64,000 nucleotides of DNA from JAYOEY01 sp038116945 (GTDB lineage: Bacteria > Pseudomonadota > Alphaproteobacteria > MPNO01 > UBA2964): the NCBI GenBank assembly GCA_038116945.1, contig JAYOEY010000008.1, positions 62,001 through 126,000 of the forward strand, read 5' to 3'. Below are positions 1 to 7,341 of the stretch, piece by piece. A program made the translations under genes and the position numbers. Numbering within the stretch: position 1 is the first letter of the stretch; the number at the start of each line of letters is the position of its first letter. The notes beneath the pieces are model-generated. The model worked only from the letters and a program-made list of their open reading frames with translations, had not been told where the DNA came from and searched no databases.

Positions 1-2
1 TG

Positions 3-239
3 CAGAACGCCGTCGATGGCGGGATGCGCGGCCGGGTCATGAGCCTTTACGGCGTGATCCACCGGGGCGGCCCGGCGGTCGGCGCGATGGCAATGGGGGC
101 GGTCGCCGACCTCGTGTCGATCCGCGCCGCGGTGGGAACCGGCGCGGTGGTCTGCATCGCCGCCTGGATCTGGTTCGTGCGCCGCCAGGCGGCGATCGCC
201 GAGGCGGTCGAAACCCATCCCGACGACGCGGCGGCGTAG
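3..239 (+). CDS. MFS exporter, C-terminal end (partial)
   Basis: Only the last 78 codons are present; the reading frame is already open at base 3 and ends with TAG at 237-239. The sequence NAVDGGMRGRVMSLYG followed by RGGPAVGA is the loop and helix signature seen in MFS_3 / enterobactin-exporter-like (EntS-type) major facilitator proteins, and it is followed by a hydrophobic last membrane segment (AAVGTGAVVCIAAWIWFV) and a short acidic cytoplasmic tail. The protein would sit in the inner membrane and export a small molecule; the substrate cannot be told from this fragment. The internal ATG at base 24 is not the true start, because the family motif begins upstream of it. Confidence 0.75.
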   Translation, partial: QNAVDGGMRGRVMSLYGVIHRGGPAVGAMAMGAVADLVSIRAAVGTGAVVCIAAWIWFVRRQAAIAEAVETHPDDAAA

Positions 240-308
240 AGTTCTGTTGTCTTGCGGCGGCCCCGGCGCTAGGCTTTTCCGCACGGGACCGCAGAAGGAG
301 ACAGCTTC

Positions 309-521
309 ATGTGCCGCACCCATTCCTACGAAGAACTCGCAACCATCATGGACAATCTGTCCGGCCTGTTTGCCTGGAAACCGCGCCGGATACTCGCCGC
401 CTCCGCCGAAGTGATCCGCACCCCCTCGCGCGGTCTGCGCCACCCGGCGCTCGACGATCTGCCGGAAGCCGCACCGGAACCGGCGCTGGCGCCGGGGCTT
501 ACGCGGGACGCAGCGACCTAG
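309..521 (+). CDS. Small hypothetical protein (70 aa)
   Basis: A 70-codon frame preceded by a textbook ribosome binding site (AAGGAG at 295-300, 8 bases before ATG), which is the main reason to believe it is translated. The product is basic in the middle (KPRRI, RTPSRGLRH) and ends in a proline/alanine-rich tail (PEAAPEPALAPG). No signal peptide, membrane segment or cysteine motif apart from Cys2 is visible. It lies between the MFS gene and the tRNA with its own spacer, so it is probably monocistronic. I do not recognise a family. Confidence 0.5.
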   Translation: MCRTHSYEELATIMDNLSGLFAWKPRRILAASAEVIRTPSRGLRHPALDDLPEAAPEPALAPGLTRDAAT

Positions 522-585
522 GCCACCCGGTCGGGCAATTCCAACATCGTCGAATTTGGTCTAGGGTCGGTCGCGCCGGTCCCGT

Positions 586-672
586 GCCCGCTTGGCGGAA
601 TTGGTAGACGCAACGGACTTAAAATCCGTTGTCCGAAAGGACGTGCCGGTTCGAGTCCGGCAGCGGGCACCA
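586..672 (+). tRNA. tRNA-Leu (anticodon UAA)
   Basis: An 87-base cloverleaf with encoded CCA. The acceptor stem GCCCGCT (586-592) pairs with AGCGGGC (662-668), followed by discriminator A669 and CCA 670-672. The anticodon stem ACGGA/TCCGT (613-617 with 625-629) encloses loop CTTAAAA with anticodon TAA at 620-622. The T arm is GCCGG-TTCGAGT-CCGGC. A long variable arm with a hairpin (GTCC GAAA GGAC) marks it as a class II tRNA, consistent with leucine. It reads UUA codons, which are rare in such a GC-rich genome. Confidence 0.97.
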
Positions 673-696
673 ATGCCACATACGTTGTAGGGGGGC

Positions 697-1392
697 TCAA
701 CGCTTCGCTTCTTCGCTTTTGCCGTTTGACGGCGGAGGCTCTCCCTTCAGAAACTCGACCACGCGTCCGGCGATTGCCTCGCAGGTGATCCGTTCCGTGT
801 CAGGCGCGAAATACAAATAGGGGACGATGAAAAGCATTCCTGCTCCGCCGCCGCCCGATGCGGAAGCTGAAACCTCGCCGACCGGTTTTTTTCGCTGCAG
901 GTCGAGGATCACCCCGGCCAGGTTTGTTGTTTTGCTGTAGTGAAATCCGCCGACCATCGCGGCTACTCCCGGGCCCTGCGCGACGGTGCCGCCCCACTGG
1001 CCCGATTTACCCGCTGTCCTCCCGCCCACCGCGACGACATAGCGCACGCCGAATTCGGCGACTTGCCTGCGGACGACCGGTTTGTCCATCAGGCGGGCCA
1101 GTCCGGCGACGGTGGTCGGCGTGGTGCCCGGCTCGAACCAGGGAAACATGCCGTCGCGGAACCGGGCCGGGGCGACGATCCGTATCGAGCGGTCCGCCTT
1201 GCCGATGGCATCCGCGACGCAACCCGCAGCGCTGGCGCCGGTCTGGGAGACGAGGCTCACGACGCTGACAGCCTCGCCCGGAGACAGGGCTCCGGCCATG
1301 TCCCTGCGCGATTCCGCTATTTCCGGCGTTGCGGTCGTGCAGGATACGACGAGCAGCGCCAGTATCGGTCCCCATCGGATCTGCGCCGTCAT
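697..1392 (-). CDS. Secreted lipoprotein, last gene of a four-lipoprotein operon
   Basis: A 231-residue protein with a type II signal peptide: a charged start (MTAQIR), a hydrophobic stretch and the lipobox VVSC with the lipidated Cys at residue 18. The mature part contains a conserved-looking block around residues 70-125 (IRIVAPARFRDGMFPWFEP, then FGVRYVVAVGGRT) and a glycine-rich stretch near residue 180. It resembles uncharacterised proteobacterial lipoproteins; I know of no tested function. Its ATG overlaps the stop of the upstream gene by four bases (ATGA), so it is translationally coupled and co-transcribed with the three lipoprotein genes upstream. The product should be anchored in the inner or outer membrane facing the periplasm. 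Confidence 0.8.
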   Translation of the reverse strand: MTAQIRWGPILALLVVSCTTATPEIAESRRDMAGALSPGEAVSVVSLVSQTGASAAGCVADAIGKADRSIRIVAPARFRDGMFPWFEPGTTPTTVAGLARLMDKPVVRRQVAEFGVRYVVAVGGRTAGKSGQWGGTVAQGPGVAAMVGGFHYSKTTNLAGVILDLQRKKPVGEVSASASGGGGAGMLFIVPYLYFAPDTERITCEAIAGRVVEFLKGEPPPSNGKSEEAKR

Positions 1393-2099
1393 CGGGAAGG
1401 GCCCCCTTCTCCCGCATGTGCCAGCCAGCGTCTTACTTCCGGACTGTCCCGGAACTCGGTGAGGATTTTCGCCTCGACGGCGCGGAGCGCCCGGTGGGTG
1501 GCGTCTCTGACGCCGGTCGTCACGAAAGTGATGCCTTCGATCTGTTCCCTGGTCTCGCCCGATACCGGCCAGCCTGCCAACTCCGCGCCGGTCGGACTCC
1601 GCAGGATCAGGCGATAGCGAACCGTAGCGCCGTAGGAGAAGCGCACGGTGCCGCCAAGCAGCCGGTATATCGGCGGGAGCATTTCGGGCTCGACGATGCC
1701 GGCCAGAGAGGATTTTCCAGGCTGTGCCGGGCGCGGCGTGTCGAGCGTTTCCACCCGGTCGAAAAGGTTTGTCATGGCGCGCTCGATTACGGTGACGCTC
1801 GCCGCTCCGAGGTTTCCTATGTCGACATGCAGATCAAGATCGCAGCGCCGCGACGCGTCGTCCAGTCCGCGCGCCTGTCTTTCGGCGAGGTCCCGGCATC
1901 GGTTCCAAGTGTAGCTATATTTGCGAAATTGCGGGCTGAAATAGACTCCGACGGCGATCGGCAGCTTCTCAACGATGGTCGCGCGGTTGCCGAGGGGCGG
2001 AAGGTCGATGTCGATCTCCGTGGAAAAATTGGCCGAGCATCCGGCGAGCGAGACCACGAAGAGCATGACCGAAAGCGTTCGAAATGCCGACGCTTTCAT
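1389..2099 (-). CDS. Lipoprotein, paralogue of its upstream neighbour
   Basis: 236 residues. The start at 2099 is chosen because it follows a GGGAGA Shine-Dalgarno sequence and opens a clean lipoprotein signal peptide ending SLAGC (Cys21); a longer frame upstream is only the shadow of the neighbouring gene. It is clearly homologous to the product of 2096-2764 along the whole mature length: KLPIAVGVYFSPQFRKYSY against KLPLTVGAFYGEDFRAYAF, then the helix region RAMTNLFDRVETLD against RTMRSLFAHIERLD, and the tail RDATHRALRAVEAKILTEF against EDATLVALRAAEAHALAQF. It overlaps both neighbours by four bases. No enzymatic motif is visible; I do not know the function. A tandem duplication is the simplest origin. 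Confidence 0.85.
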   Translation of the reverse strand: MKASAFRTLSVMLFVVSLAGCSANFSTEIDIDLPPLGNRATIVEKLPIAVGVYFSPQFRKYSYTWNRCRDLAERQARGLDDASRRCDLDLHVDIGNLGAASVTVIERAMTNLFDRVETLDTPRPAQPGKSSLAGIVEPEMLPPIYRLLGGTVRFSYGATVRYRLILRSPTGAELAGWPVSGETREQIEGITFVTTGVRDATHRALRAVEAKILTEFRDSPEVRRWLAHAGEGGPSR

Positions 2100-2764
2100 T
2101 TGCGGTTTCTCCCTGTACCGGTTTCCGGAATGCAGAGAGCGGCGAGCCAGCTTTTTATCTCCTTCCGCTCGTGAAACTGAGCGAGCGCATGGGCTTCCGC
2201 TGCCCGAAGCGCAACGAGGGTCGCGTCCTCGATCTTGTTCAGATGCAGGCCCGGCCCTCCCTCGGATTTCCCCGCACCATATGCGGTCCACTGCGCCAGT
2301 TCCTTTCCGTTGGTCGTGTACAGGGTCAACTGATAGGCGACCCATGCGTGCCAGCCGCTCGACGGGCCGCCGTAGGAATACCCGTACCCGATTATTTTCG
2401 GAGTAAAAACGGCCGCAAGCGAGCGCAATTTTTTGGGGGGCGGGTGTCGGCGATCGAGTCTCTCGATGTGTGCGAACAGCGACCGCATCGTCCTGTCGAG
2501 CAGGGCGACGCTGGTTTTTCCGAGATTGACTGTCAGCGAATGATCGTAATAGGCGCAGGGCGGCGGGTTGAATTCTACGACGCACGTCGTGAACGCGTAC
2601 GCGCGAAAGTCTTCACCGTAAAAGGCGCCAACCGTCAGGGGGAGTTTGTCGATCGCTTTAGTGCGTTCGTCGCGCGGCGGAAGCCTGGGATCGATAGACG
2701 CAGCGCACCCTGCAATGACAATGGCCAGCGCCAAAAAGCAGGGAACTGTCGCCAGCCGTTTCAT
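2096..2764 (-). CDS. Lipoprotein, paralogue of its downstream neighbour
   Basis: 222 residues from ATG at 2764, giving the signal peptide MKRLATVPCFLALAIVIAGC with the lipidated Cys at residue 20. It shares the LPLTVG-FY core, the LDRT-M--LF helix and the C-terminal ALRAAEAHALAQF-E helix with the protein encoded at 1389-2099, so the two are paralogues. The spacing is a four-base ATGA overlap with the downstream gene and 46 bases from the upstream gene. Two internal cysteines in FTTCVVEFNPPPCAYY have no counterpart pair in the same positions in the paralogue, which has a single Cys at the equivalent place. Probable periplasmic envelope component; no known function. Confidence 0.85.
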   Translation of the reverse strand: MKRLATVPCFLALAIVIAGCAASIDPRLPPRDERTKAIDKLPLTVGAFYGEDFRAYAFTTCVVEFNPPPCAYYDHSLTVNLGKTSVALLDRTMRSLFAHIERLDRRHPPPKKLRSLAAVFTPKIIGYGYSYGGPSSGWHAWVAYQLTLYTTNGKELAQWTAYGAGKSEGGPGLHLNKIEDATLVALRAAEAHALAQFHERKEIKSWLAALCIPETGTGRNRK

Positions 2765-2810
2765 CGCCGCACACAGGACCCCGGGATATCGAGGACCTTG
2801 AGGCTGTCGC

Positions 2811-3314
2811 TCACCGGCGCGTCCTTTCGTCGTTCGGCTTGACGTATTGCAATTCGAGGCTTGAAAGCAGTTCCAGGGCTTGTGCATCGCCTGTCCGGGC
2901 CTGCCGGTAGGCGTCGATGAGGTCTGAAAAGGGGAGGGTCCCCTCGATCGGAAACCGGCCGAACCAGACGATCCGGTCTGCTGAGTCGTAAATGATCGCC
3001 AGCCTTCCCTTCTGATCCCGCTCCAGTTGCTGCCGGCGTAAATCGGCGGCTATCGGCAGCAGCGGAAAAAGGAAGATAACATCCACCGAATCTTTTGTGC
3101 CTGGGCGTATGACCTTGCGGCTGCCGCCCCTGTCGTAGCTGTATGTAGCCAGTATGAGGTCCTTCGACTTGACGCTCTTGAGCGGCTTTCCAAGAATGCG
3201 TTCCACTGCGGTGGAATCTGTCCCCAGCCTGATCGACGAAAGGTCTGTCGGTTCGACGGAAACCGTACAGCCGCTCAGTGCAGCGACAATCAAAAATGCT
3301 GCTATCAGCCGCAT
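2811..3314 (-). CDS. Lipoprotein with a BamE/SmpA-like segment, first gene of the operon
   Basis: 167 residues. The start at 3314 is set by a GGGGAGG ribosome site and the signal peptide MRLIAAFLIVAALSGC (Cys16). The segment SSIRLGTDSTAVERILGKP followed by a Tyr-rich strand (LATYSYDRG) is the pattern of SmpA/BamE-type domains, in which a short helix follows 'xxGxxxxxVxxxLGxP'. The rest (residues 85-167) is not recognised. It is the promoter-proximal member of the leftward lipoprotein operon (3314 to 697). BamE-like domains often sit in outer-membrane assembly factors, but this protein is longer and more divergent, so the role is open. Confidence 0.75.
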   Translation of the reverse strand: MRLIAAFLIVAALSGCTVSVEPTDLSSIRLGTDSTAVERILGKPLKSVKSKDLILATYSYDRGGSRKVIRPGTKDSVDVIFLFPLLPIAADLRRQQLERDQKGRLAIIYDSADRIVWFGRFPIEGTLPFSDLIDAYRQARTGDAQALELLSSLELQYVKPNDERTRR

Positions 3315-3577
3315 CGGCAGAACCTCCCCAGCCGTGGCCGGCTCGCTGCGCATCACACGGAGCAACCAAAACAGAGCTCTCCGCCAATCGCGAACGAAAG
3401 ACCAGGCTGTCTGAAAAAATATTGCCAGAAAACACCGCGCCCGCTCAATAGGGATATTCTTTGTGTGGTTTTGATTCCCGTGCCTTGTAGCGTCGCATTT
3501 CCGGCCGGTTCCGCCCGTCATGATTCCACTCTAGAATTGCCGTTGTTACTGAAATTTTCATTAGGGAAGGAAAATCC

Positions 3578-3793
3578 GTGACCCTCTACTACACGCGTCA
3601 GGTCGAGAAGGATAAGGAATACTGGTGGTGCGCCTGCGGACGCAGCGCGGATCAGCCGTTCTGCGACGGCTCGCACAAGGGGACCGGCATGTCGCCGGTG
3701 CAGTATGTCGCGACGCGCGACCGGTCGGTTTCGTTCTGCGGCTGCAAGCGCACCGGCAACGCGCCGATGTGCGACGGCTCGCACGAGCTCTGA
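3578..3793 (+). CDS. Tandem CDGSH iron-sulfur protein
   Basis: A 71-residue protein with two complete CDGSH zinc-finger-like motifs: Cys18, Cys20, Cys29, His33 and Cys54, Cys56, Cys65, His69. Each set of three Cys plus one His is the ligand set of a labile 2Fe-2S cluster in the mitoNEET-related family, so the protein should hold two clusters and act in electron transfer, redox sensing or cluster shuttling in the cytoplasm. Translation starts at GTG 3578 behind GGGAAGGA; the length matches the compact two-motif bacterial type. The SDR gene follows 12 bases after its stop on the same strand, so the two may be co-transcribed. Confidence 0.93.
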   Translation: MTLYYTRQVEKDKEYWWCACGRSADQPFCDGSHKGTGMSPVQYVATRDRSVSFCGCKRTGNAPMCDGSHEL

Positions 3794-3805
3794 TGTCCCT
3801 TTTTC

Positions 3806-4558
3806 ATGGCTGACAGGATCGTCCTGATCACCGGCGCGGCGAGCGGCATCGGCGCTGCTGCCGCGCGGAAGATCGCCGGGCCGGGCGTGTCGCTGCTGCT
3901 GCATTCGCGGGGCAATCGCGACGGGCTGGAGGCGGTCGCCGCCAGCGCGCGCGAGGCGGGCGCGGAGGCCGAAACCGTCCTCGGCGACCTGATCGATCCG
4001 GAAACGCCGGAGCGGCTTGTTGCGGCAGCGGTCGAGGCCTTCGGCGGCCTCGATCAGATCGTCGCCAATGCCGGTTTCGCCGACCGGCGAAAGCTGGGCG
4101 AGGTCGATATCGAGGCGTTGTCGCGGGCCGAGCACGGCATGATCGAGGCGTTTTTTCGCATGGTCACGGCGGCGATGCCGCATCTGGAAAAATCAGGCTG
4201 CGGGCGCGTCGTCGCGGTGTCGTCCTTCGTCGCCCATGTCTTTGCCGCCGACGGGCTGTTCCCGGTGACGGCGGCGGCCAAGGCGGCGATCGAGGCGCTG
4301 GCGAAGTCCCTCGCCGTGCAGCTCGCCCCCTCGGGCGCCACGGTCAACTGCGTCGCGCCGGGCTATACGAAGAAGGACGCAACCGGCCATTCCGCCCTGT
4401 CGGACGATGCCTGGGCCGCGGCGGCCGCCAAATCGCCGATGGGCCGCATCGGCACGCCGGAGGACGCCGCCGGGCTGATCGCGTTTCTGCTGTCGGACGA
4501 CGCGTCCTTCATCACCGGTCAGACGATCCATGTCGATGGCGGGCTGACGCTGGCGTAG
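3806..4558 (+). CDS. SDR-family oxidoreductase lacking the catalytic tyrosine
   Basis: 250 residues of classical short-chain dehydrogenase/reductase layout: nucleotide-binding TGAASGIG at residues 10-17, NAG at 88-90, the catalytic-serine region VVAVSS at 135-140, and the C-terminal FITGQTIHVDGG. The lysine of the YxxxK pair is present (K159), but the tyrosine position is Thr155 (VTAAAK). With the family's proton donor missing, ordinary carbonyl reduction is doubtful; the protein could use another residue, act as a different kind of reductase or be regulatory. It lies 12 bases downstream of the CDGSH gene and ends convergently with the amidohydrolase gene, with a REP-like palindrome between them. 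Confidence 0.85.
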   Translation: MADRIVLITGAASGIGAAAARKIAGPGVSLLLHSRGNRDGLEAVAASAREAGAEAETVLGDLIDPETPERLVAAAVEAFGGLDQIVANAGFADRRKLGEVDIEALSRAEHGMIEAFFRMVTAAMPHLEKSGCGRVVAVSSFVAHVFAADGLFPVTAAAKAAIEALAKSLAVQLAPSGATVNCVAPGYTKKDATGHSALSDDAWAAAAAKSPMGRIGTPEDAAGLIAFLLSDDASFITGQTIHVDGGLTLA

Positions 4559-4589
4559 TTTGGGTCCTTATATCCCAAACTTGGTCGTC

Positions 4590-4610
4590 ATCCCGGACCT
4601 GGTCCGGGAT
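4590..4610. repeat. REP-like palindrome between convergent genes
   Basis: Perfect inverted repeat: ATCCCGGACC (4590-4599) and GGTCCGGGAT (4601-4610) around one central T, preceded by GTC. This is the short dispersed palindrome type common in alphaproteobacterial genomes. Related copies occur at 10155, 10201, 19208 and on both sides of the GIY-YIG gene near 31.2-31.6 kb. A T-rich run follows at 4617-4630, so it may also work as a terminator for the SDR gene. Confidence 0.75.
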
Positions 4611-4696
4611 CCACGCTTTTCTTTTTTTTACCTACAAAAACTCGTGGATGGTCGGCCTTCGCCGACCATGACGATGGAATATCGTTTCCGAACTTC

Positions 4697-5683
4697 CTAC
4701 AGCTTCATCAGCCGTTCGGCATTCCCCTGGCACAAAGTTTCCAGATCCTTGCGCTCGAACCCCATGCCGTTGATTGCCTCGATGGTCTGGGCGGTGGGGG
4801 CGAAGGGGAAGTCGGTCGAGAACACGACGTGCTCCAGCCCGAAATATTTGAGCCCGCACTCGATGCCGAGCGTCGCGCCGAACATGGCGGTATCGGCGTA
4901 GAAATTCTTGAAATACTCGGCGTGCGGCTTTTTCAGATTCGCAAATACCTGCGAGTAATCCTCGTCCGAGGTGCGCGCGCCCAGCACGTCCATGCCCGGC
5001 CCGACGCGCCCGTCGAAATAGGGGATCATGCCGCCCATGTGATGGGTGATGATCTTGAGGTCGGGATAGCGGTCATACAGGCCCCAGTAGACCAGCCGCG
5101 TCATGGCGATGGAGGTTTCGTAGGGCCAGCCGAAGCACCACCACATCTCGTAGCGGCCGCGCTCCTCCCCCCGGTAATCGGAAATCTCCGGCCCGCGCGC
5201 CGGGTGCATCCAGATCGGCAGGTCGTACTCCGCCATCGCCGCGAACAAAGGCTCGTACTTCGCCTGGTCCAGCGGCTCGCCGTCGACATTGGTGAAAATC
5301 TGCACGCCCTTCGCGCCCAGCTCGCCCACCGCGCGGTGCAGTTCCTTCATCGCGCCGTCCATGTCCTTCATGCAGAGAGCCGCGGCAAAGCCGACGAAAC
5401 GGTCGGGATGCTTCGCGCACATCTCGGCCATCGCGTCGTTGGCGACCCGCGCGAGATGCGTGCCGGTCGCCGCGTCCATGATGTCCTCAAGCGGCGGGTT
5501 GGGCAGCGAGACGAGCTGTTTGTAGTCGCCGAACGCATCCATCAGCCGGAATCGCTCGTCGAGGTCCGACACCGGCTTCACCGCCGCCATGCGCTTGCCG
5601 ATATTCTCCAGCCGCGGCGCCGCCTTCGACATCTGCGCAAAGAAATCGCCGGGGAAGATATGGGTATAGATGTCGATCAGCAT
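4697..5683 (-). CDS. ACMSD-like metal-dependent amidohydrolase/decarboxylase
   Basis: 328 residues of the amidohydrolase-2 (ACMSD / gamma-resorcylate decarboxylase) TIM-barrel family. Seen motifs: N-terminal IDIYTHIFPG (residues 3-12), IWMHPAR with His160, ITHHMGG with His214/His215 and STDFPF with Asp291, which are the expected metal and catalytic positions. The N-terminal pair is usually His-x-His; here it is Tyr6-x-His8, so one metal ligand is changed. Family members decarboxylate or hydrolyse aromatic or related acids in the cytoplasm, which suits the oxidative catabolic genes around it. It is transcribed alone, convergent with the SDR gene. The exact substrate cannot be assigned. Confidence 0.85.
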   Translation of the reverse strand: MLIDIYTHIFPGDFFAQMSKAAPRLENIGKRMAAVKPVSDLDERFRLMDAFGDYKQLVSLPNPPLEDIMDAATGTHLARVANDAMAEMCAKHPDRFVGFAAALCMKDMDGAMKELHRAVGELGAKGVQIFTNVDGEPLDQAKYEPLFAAMAEYDLPIWMHPARGPEISDYRGEERGRYEMWWCFGWPYETSIAMTRLVYWGLYDRYPDLKIITHHMGGMIPYFDGRVGPGMDVLGARTSDEDYSQVFANLKKPHAEYFKNFYADTAMFGATLGIECGLKYFGLEHVVFSTDFPFAPTAQTIEAINGMGFERKDLETLCQGNAERLMKL

Positions 5684-5793
5684 GGCTGGCTCCGCATTGG
5701 GGTTGATATGGCGTCAGTGTGCGAAGCCGGGGCGGGTGACGTCAAGGTTACGGCAGCTGATTGCCCCGCTGGGGGCTCGGTTGACCCCCGATT

Positions 5794-5804
5794 GGGGGGG
5801 GGGG
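5794..5804. repeat. Poly-G tract (11 G) upstream of a PEP-CTERM gene
   Basis: Eleven consecutive G lie 77 bases before the GTG start of the PEP-CTERM gene, inside a region with further G/C blocks (GCCCCGCTGGGGGC at 5763-5776 is an inverted repeat). Long homopolymeric G tracts are prone to slipped-strand length change; in promoter regions this can tune expression. No direct evidence for variation exists in a single sequence. Confidence 0.6.
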
Positions 5805-5880
5805 TTAACTTGCCCCCATGTCGGCTCGCATTGGCGGGCCGTTATTGTTTTGTGGCAAATATTATTTGAGGGGAATTTTT

Positions 5881-6507
5881 GTGCCAAAACTTTTGAAAAT
5901 TCTTACTGCCCTTTTCTTCGGTCTGGGCGTCTCCAATGCGTCGGCAGTGATCATAACATCGACCGACACTGCCGATTTCGCGCTCACCCAGGAGAATTTT
6001 GCGGATCTTTCCGCTGGCGCATTTCAGACCGTCAATCTCGTCAGCTTCAGCGGTAACCTGCAGATAGACAATCTGACCGGAACAATTGATCAGAGCCACA
6101 AATTCACGCAAGGGGAGCCGCTCCTGGCCGGGGTTGAGTACCTAAAGAACGGCGACGAAAATTTCGATCTGATATTTTCGACCCAGCGGAACGCCTTCGC
6201 GATGAATTATGTCGATCAGGGCGGTCTTAGCACCTTCTCGTTGAATTTCTTCGATGGTGCGACAAATGTCGGGAGTACAAGCTTCGATACAGCCTCGATT
6301 AATGCGGCGGAGTTCATTGGCTTTATCAGCACAACCCTGTTCGATCGCGTCGAAATTCGTGAATCGAATGGCAGCGGCGGGCCTAACGAGGTGTTCCAGT
6401 TCTTTTCGGCGGAATCCAACATTAACCTTCCGGAGCCGGGGGCCCTGGTGGTATTCGGTCTTGGTCTGATCGGGCTCGGCTACGCACGGCGGCGCAGGGC
6501 AGCCTGA
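5881..6507 (+). CDS. PEP-CTERM-anchored surface protein
   Basis: 208 residues starting at GTG 5881, chosen because GAGGGG precedes it and it opens a signal peptide (VPKLLKILTALFFGLG, cleavage after ASA). The C-terminus has the full exosortase sorting signal: PEPGALVV at residues 184-191, a hydrophobic segment FGLGLIGLGYA and the basic end RRRRAA. Such proteins are exported by Sec, processed by exosortase and delivered to the cell surface or extracellular matrix. The middle is beta-rich, low in charge and without cysteine, typical for this class; no binding or enzyme domain is recognised. It is flanked by the poly-G tract upstream and ends 9 bases from the convergent SDR gene. No exosortase gene is in the window. 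Confidence 0.85.
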   Translation: MPKLLKILTALFFGLGVSNASAVIITSTDTADFALTQENFADLSAGAFQTVNLVSFSGNLQIDNLTGTIDQSHKFTQGEPLLAGVEYLKNGDENFDLIFSTQRNAFAMNYVDQGGLSTFSLNFFDGATNVGSTSFDTASINAAEFIGFISTTLFDRVEIRESNGSGGPNEVFQFFSAESNINLPEPGALVVFGLGLIGLGYARRRRAA

Positions 6508-6516
6508 CCGGCCGCT

Positions 6517-7323
6517 TTAGTCCAGCGGCCGGCCCTTTGTCTTCGGGTCGATATAGCCGGCGAAATCGGTCGAGATGCCGGCGGCGGTATAGCCGCCATC
6601 GACAAACAGGATCAGCCCGTTGACGTAACCCGCCTGTTCGCCGGCGAGGAACACTGCCGCGTCAGCCATCTCCTCCACCGTGCCGTAGCGGCCTGCCGGG
6701 ATCAGCCGTTTGTAGGTCTCCCGCGTCGCCTCGTTATGGGTGACACGGGTCATCGCGGTATCGACCGGGCCGGGCGCTACCGCGTTGACCGTGATGCCGA
6801 GAGGGCCGAGCTCCAGCGCCGCTTGCCGCGTCAGCCCCATCACCGCCGATTTGGAGGTGCCATAGGCAGTACGCCCCGCGCCCGCCCGGTTGCCGGCGAT
6901 CGAGGCGATATTGATGATCCGCCCGTATCCGCGCTTCGCCATCTCGCGCGCCGCCGCCTGGCCGGTATTGAACGTGCCGATCAGGTTGACCCGCATGACG
7001 CGCTCGAAATCCTCCGCCGTCGCGTCGAGAAAGCTGTGGCGGAAGCCGGTGCCGGCGACGTTGGCGATAATGTCGACCTGCCCGTATTCGGCGACGCAGG
7101 CGGAGACCATCGCCTCTGCATCTGCCGGGTCTGTAACGTCGACGCGGCGGGCAAGGGCCGTGCCACCTGCCTTGCCGATGATGGCGGCAGTCTCCGAAGC
7201 TTCTTCCTCGTTGATGTCGGCGCACAGAACGCTGGCGCCTTCCGCCGCGAAGGCTTCCGCCATGGCGCGGCCTATGCCGCCCGCGGCGCCGGTGACGATG
7301 GCCACCCTGTTTTCAAGTCTCAT
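6517..7323 (-). CDS. SDR-family oxidoreductase (classical, FabG-like)
   Basis: 268 residues with an intact short-chain dehydrogenase active site: TGAAGGIG at 11-18 for NAD(P) binding, VDV at 61-63, Asn113, Ser141, Tyr154 and Lys158, and the C-terminal VNGLILFVDGG. The catalytic Asn-Ser-Tyr-Lys set is complete, in contrast to the SDR at 3806-4558. The last 20 residues (STDFAGYIDPKTKGRPLD) extend beyond the usual end and may shape substrate binding or oligomer contacts. It is 18 bases downstream of the MFS gene on the same strand, so the two probably form an operon. Substrate unknown; a secondary alcohol or keto acid is likely. Confidence 0.9.
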   Translation of the reverse strand: MRLENRVAIVTGAAGGIGRAMAEAFAAEGASVLCADINEEEASETAAIIGKAGGTALARRVDVTDPADAEAMVSACVAEYGQVDIIANVAGTGFRHSFLDATAEDFERVMRVNLIGTFNTGQAAAREMAKRGYGRIINIASIAGNRAGAGRTAYGTSKSAVMGLTRQAALELGPLGITVNAVAPGPVDTAMTRVTHNEATRETYKRLIPAGRYGTVEEMADAAVFLAGEQAGYVNGLILFVDGGYTAAGISTDFAGYIDPKTKGRPLD

Positions 7324-7341
7324 GCGGATACTCCCTCCTGT

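Noticed and set aside
586..672. tRNA-Leu as an integration site for a genomic island
   Set aside because: No integrase, no repeat of the tRNA 3' end found downstream and no shift in gene content or codon use after the tRNA.
5843..5875. Sigma-54 promoter before the PEP-CTERM gene at 5881
   Set aside because: TGGCA occurs at 5852 but no GC at the required 10-base spacing; the site would also overlap the ribosome site.
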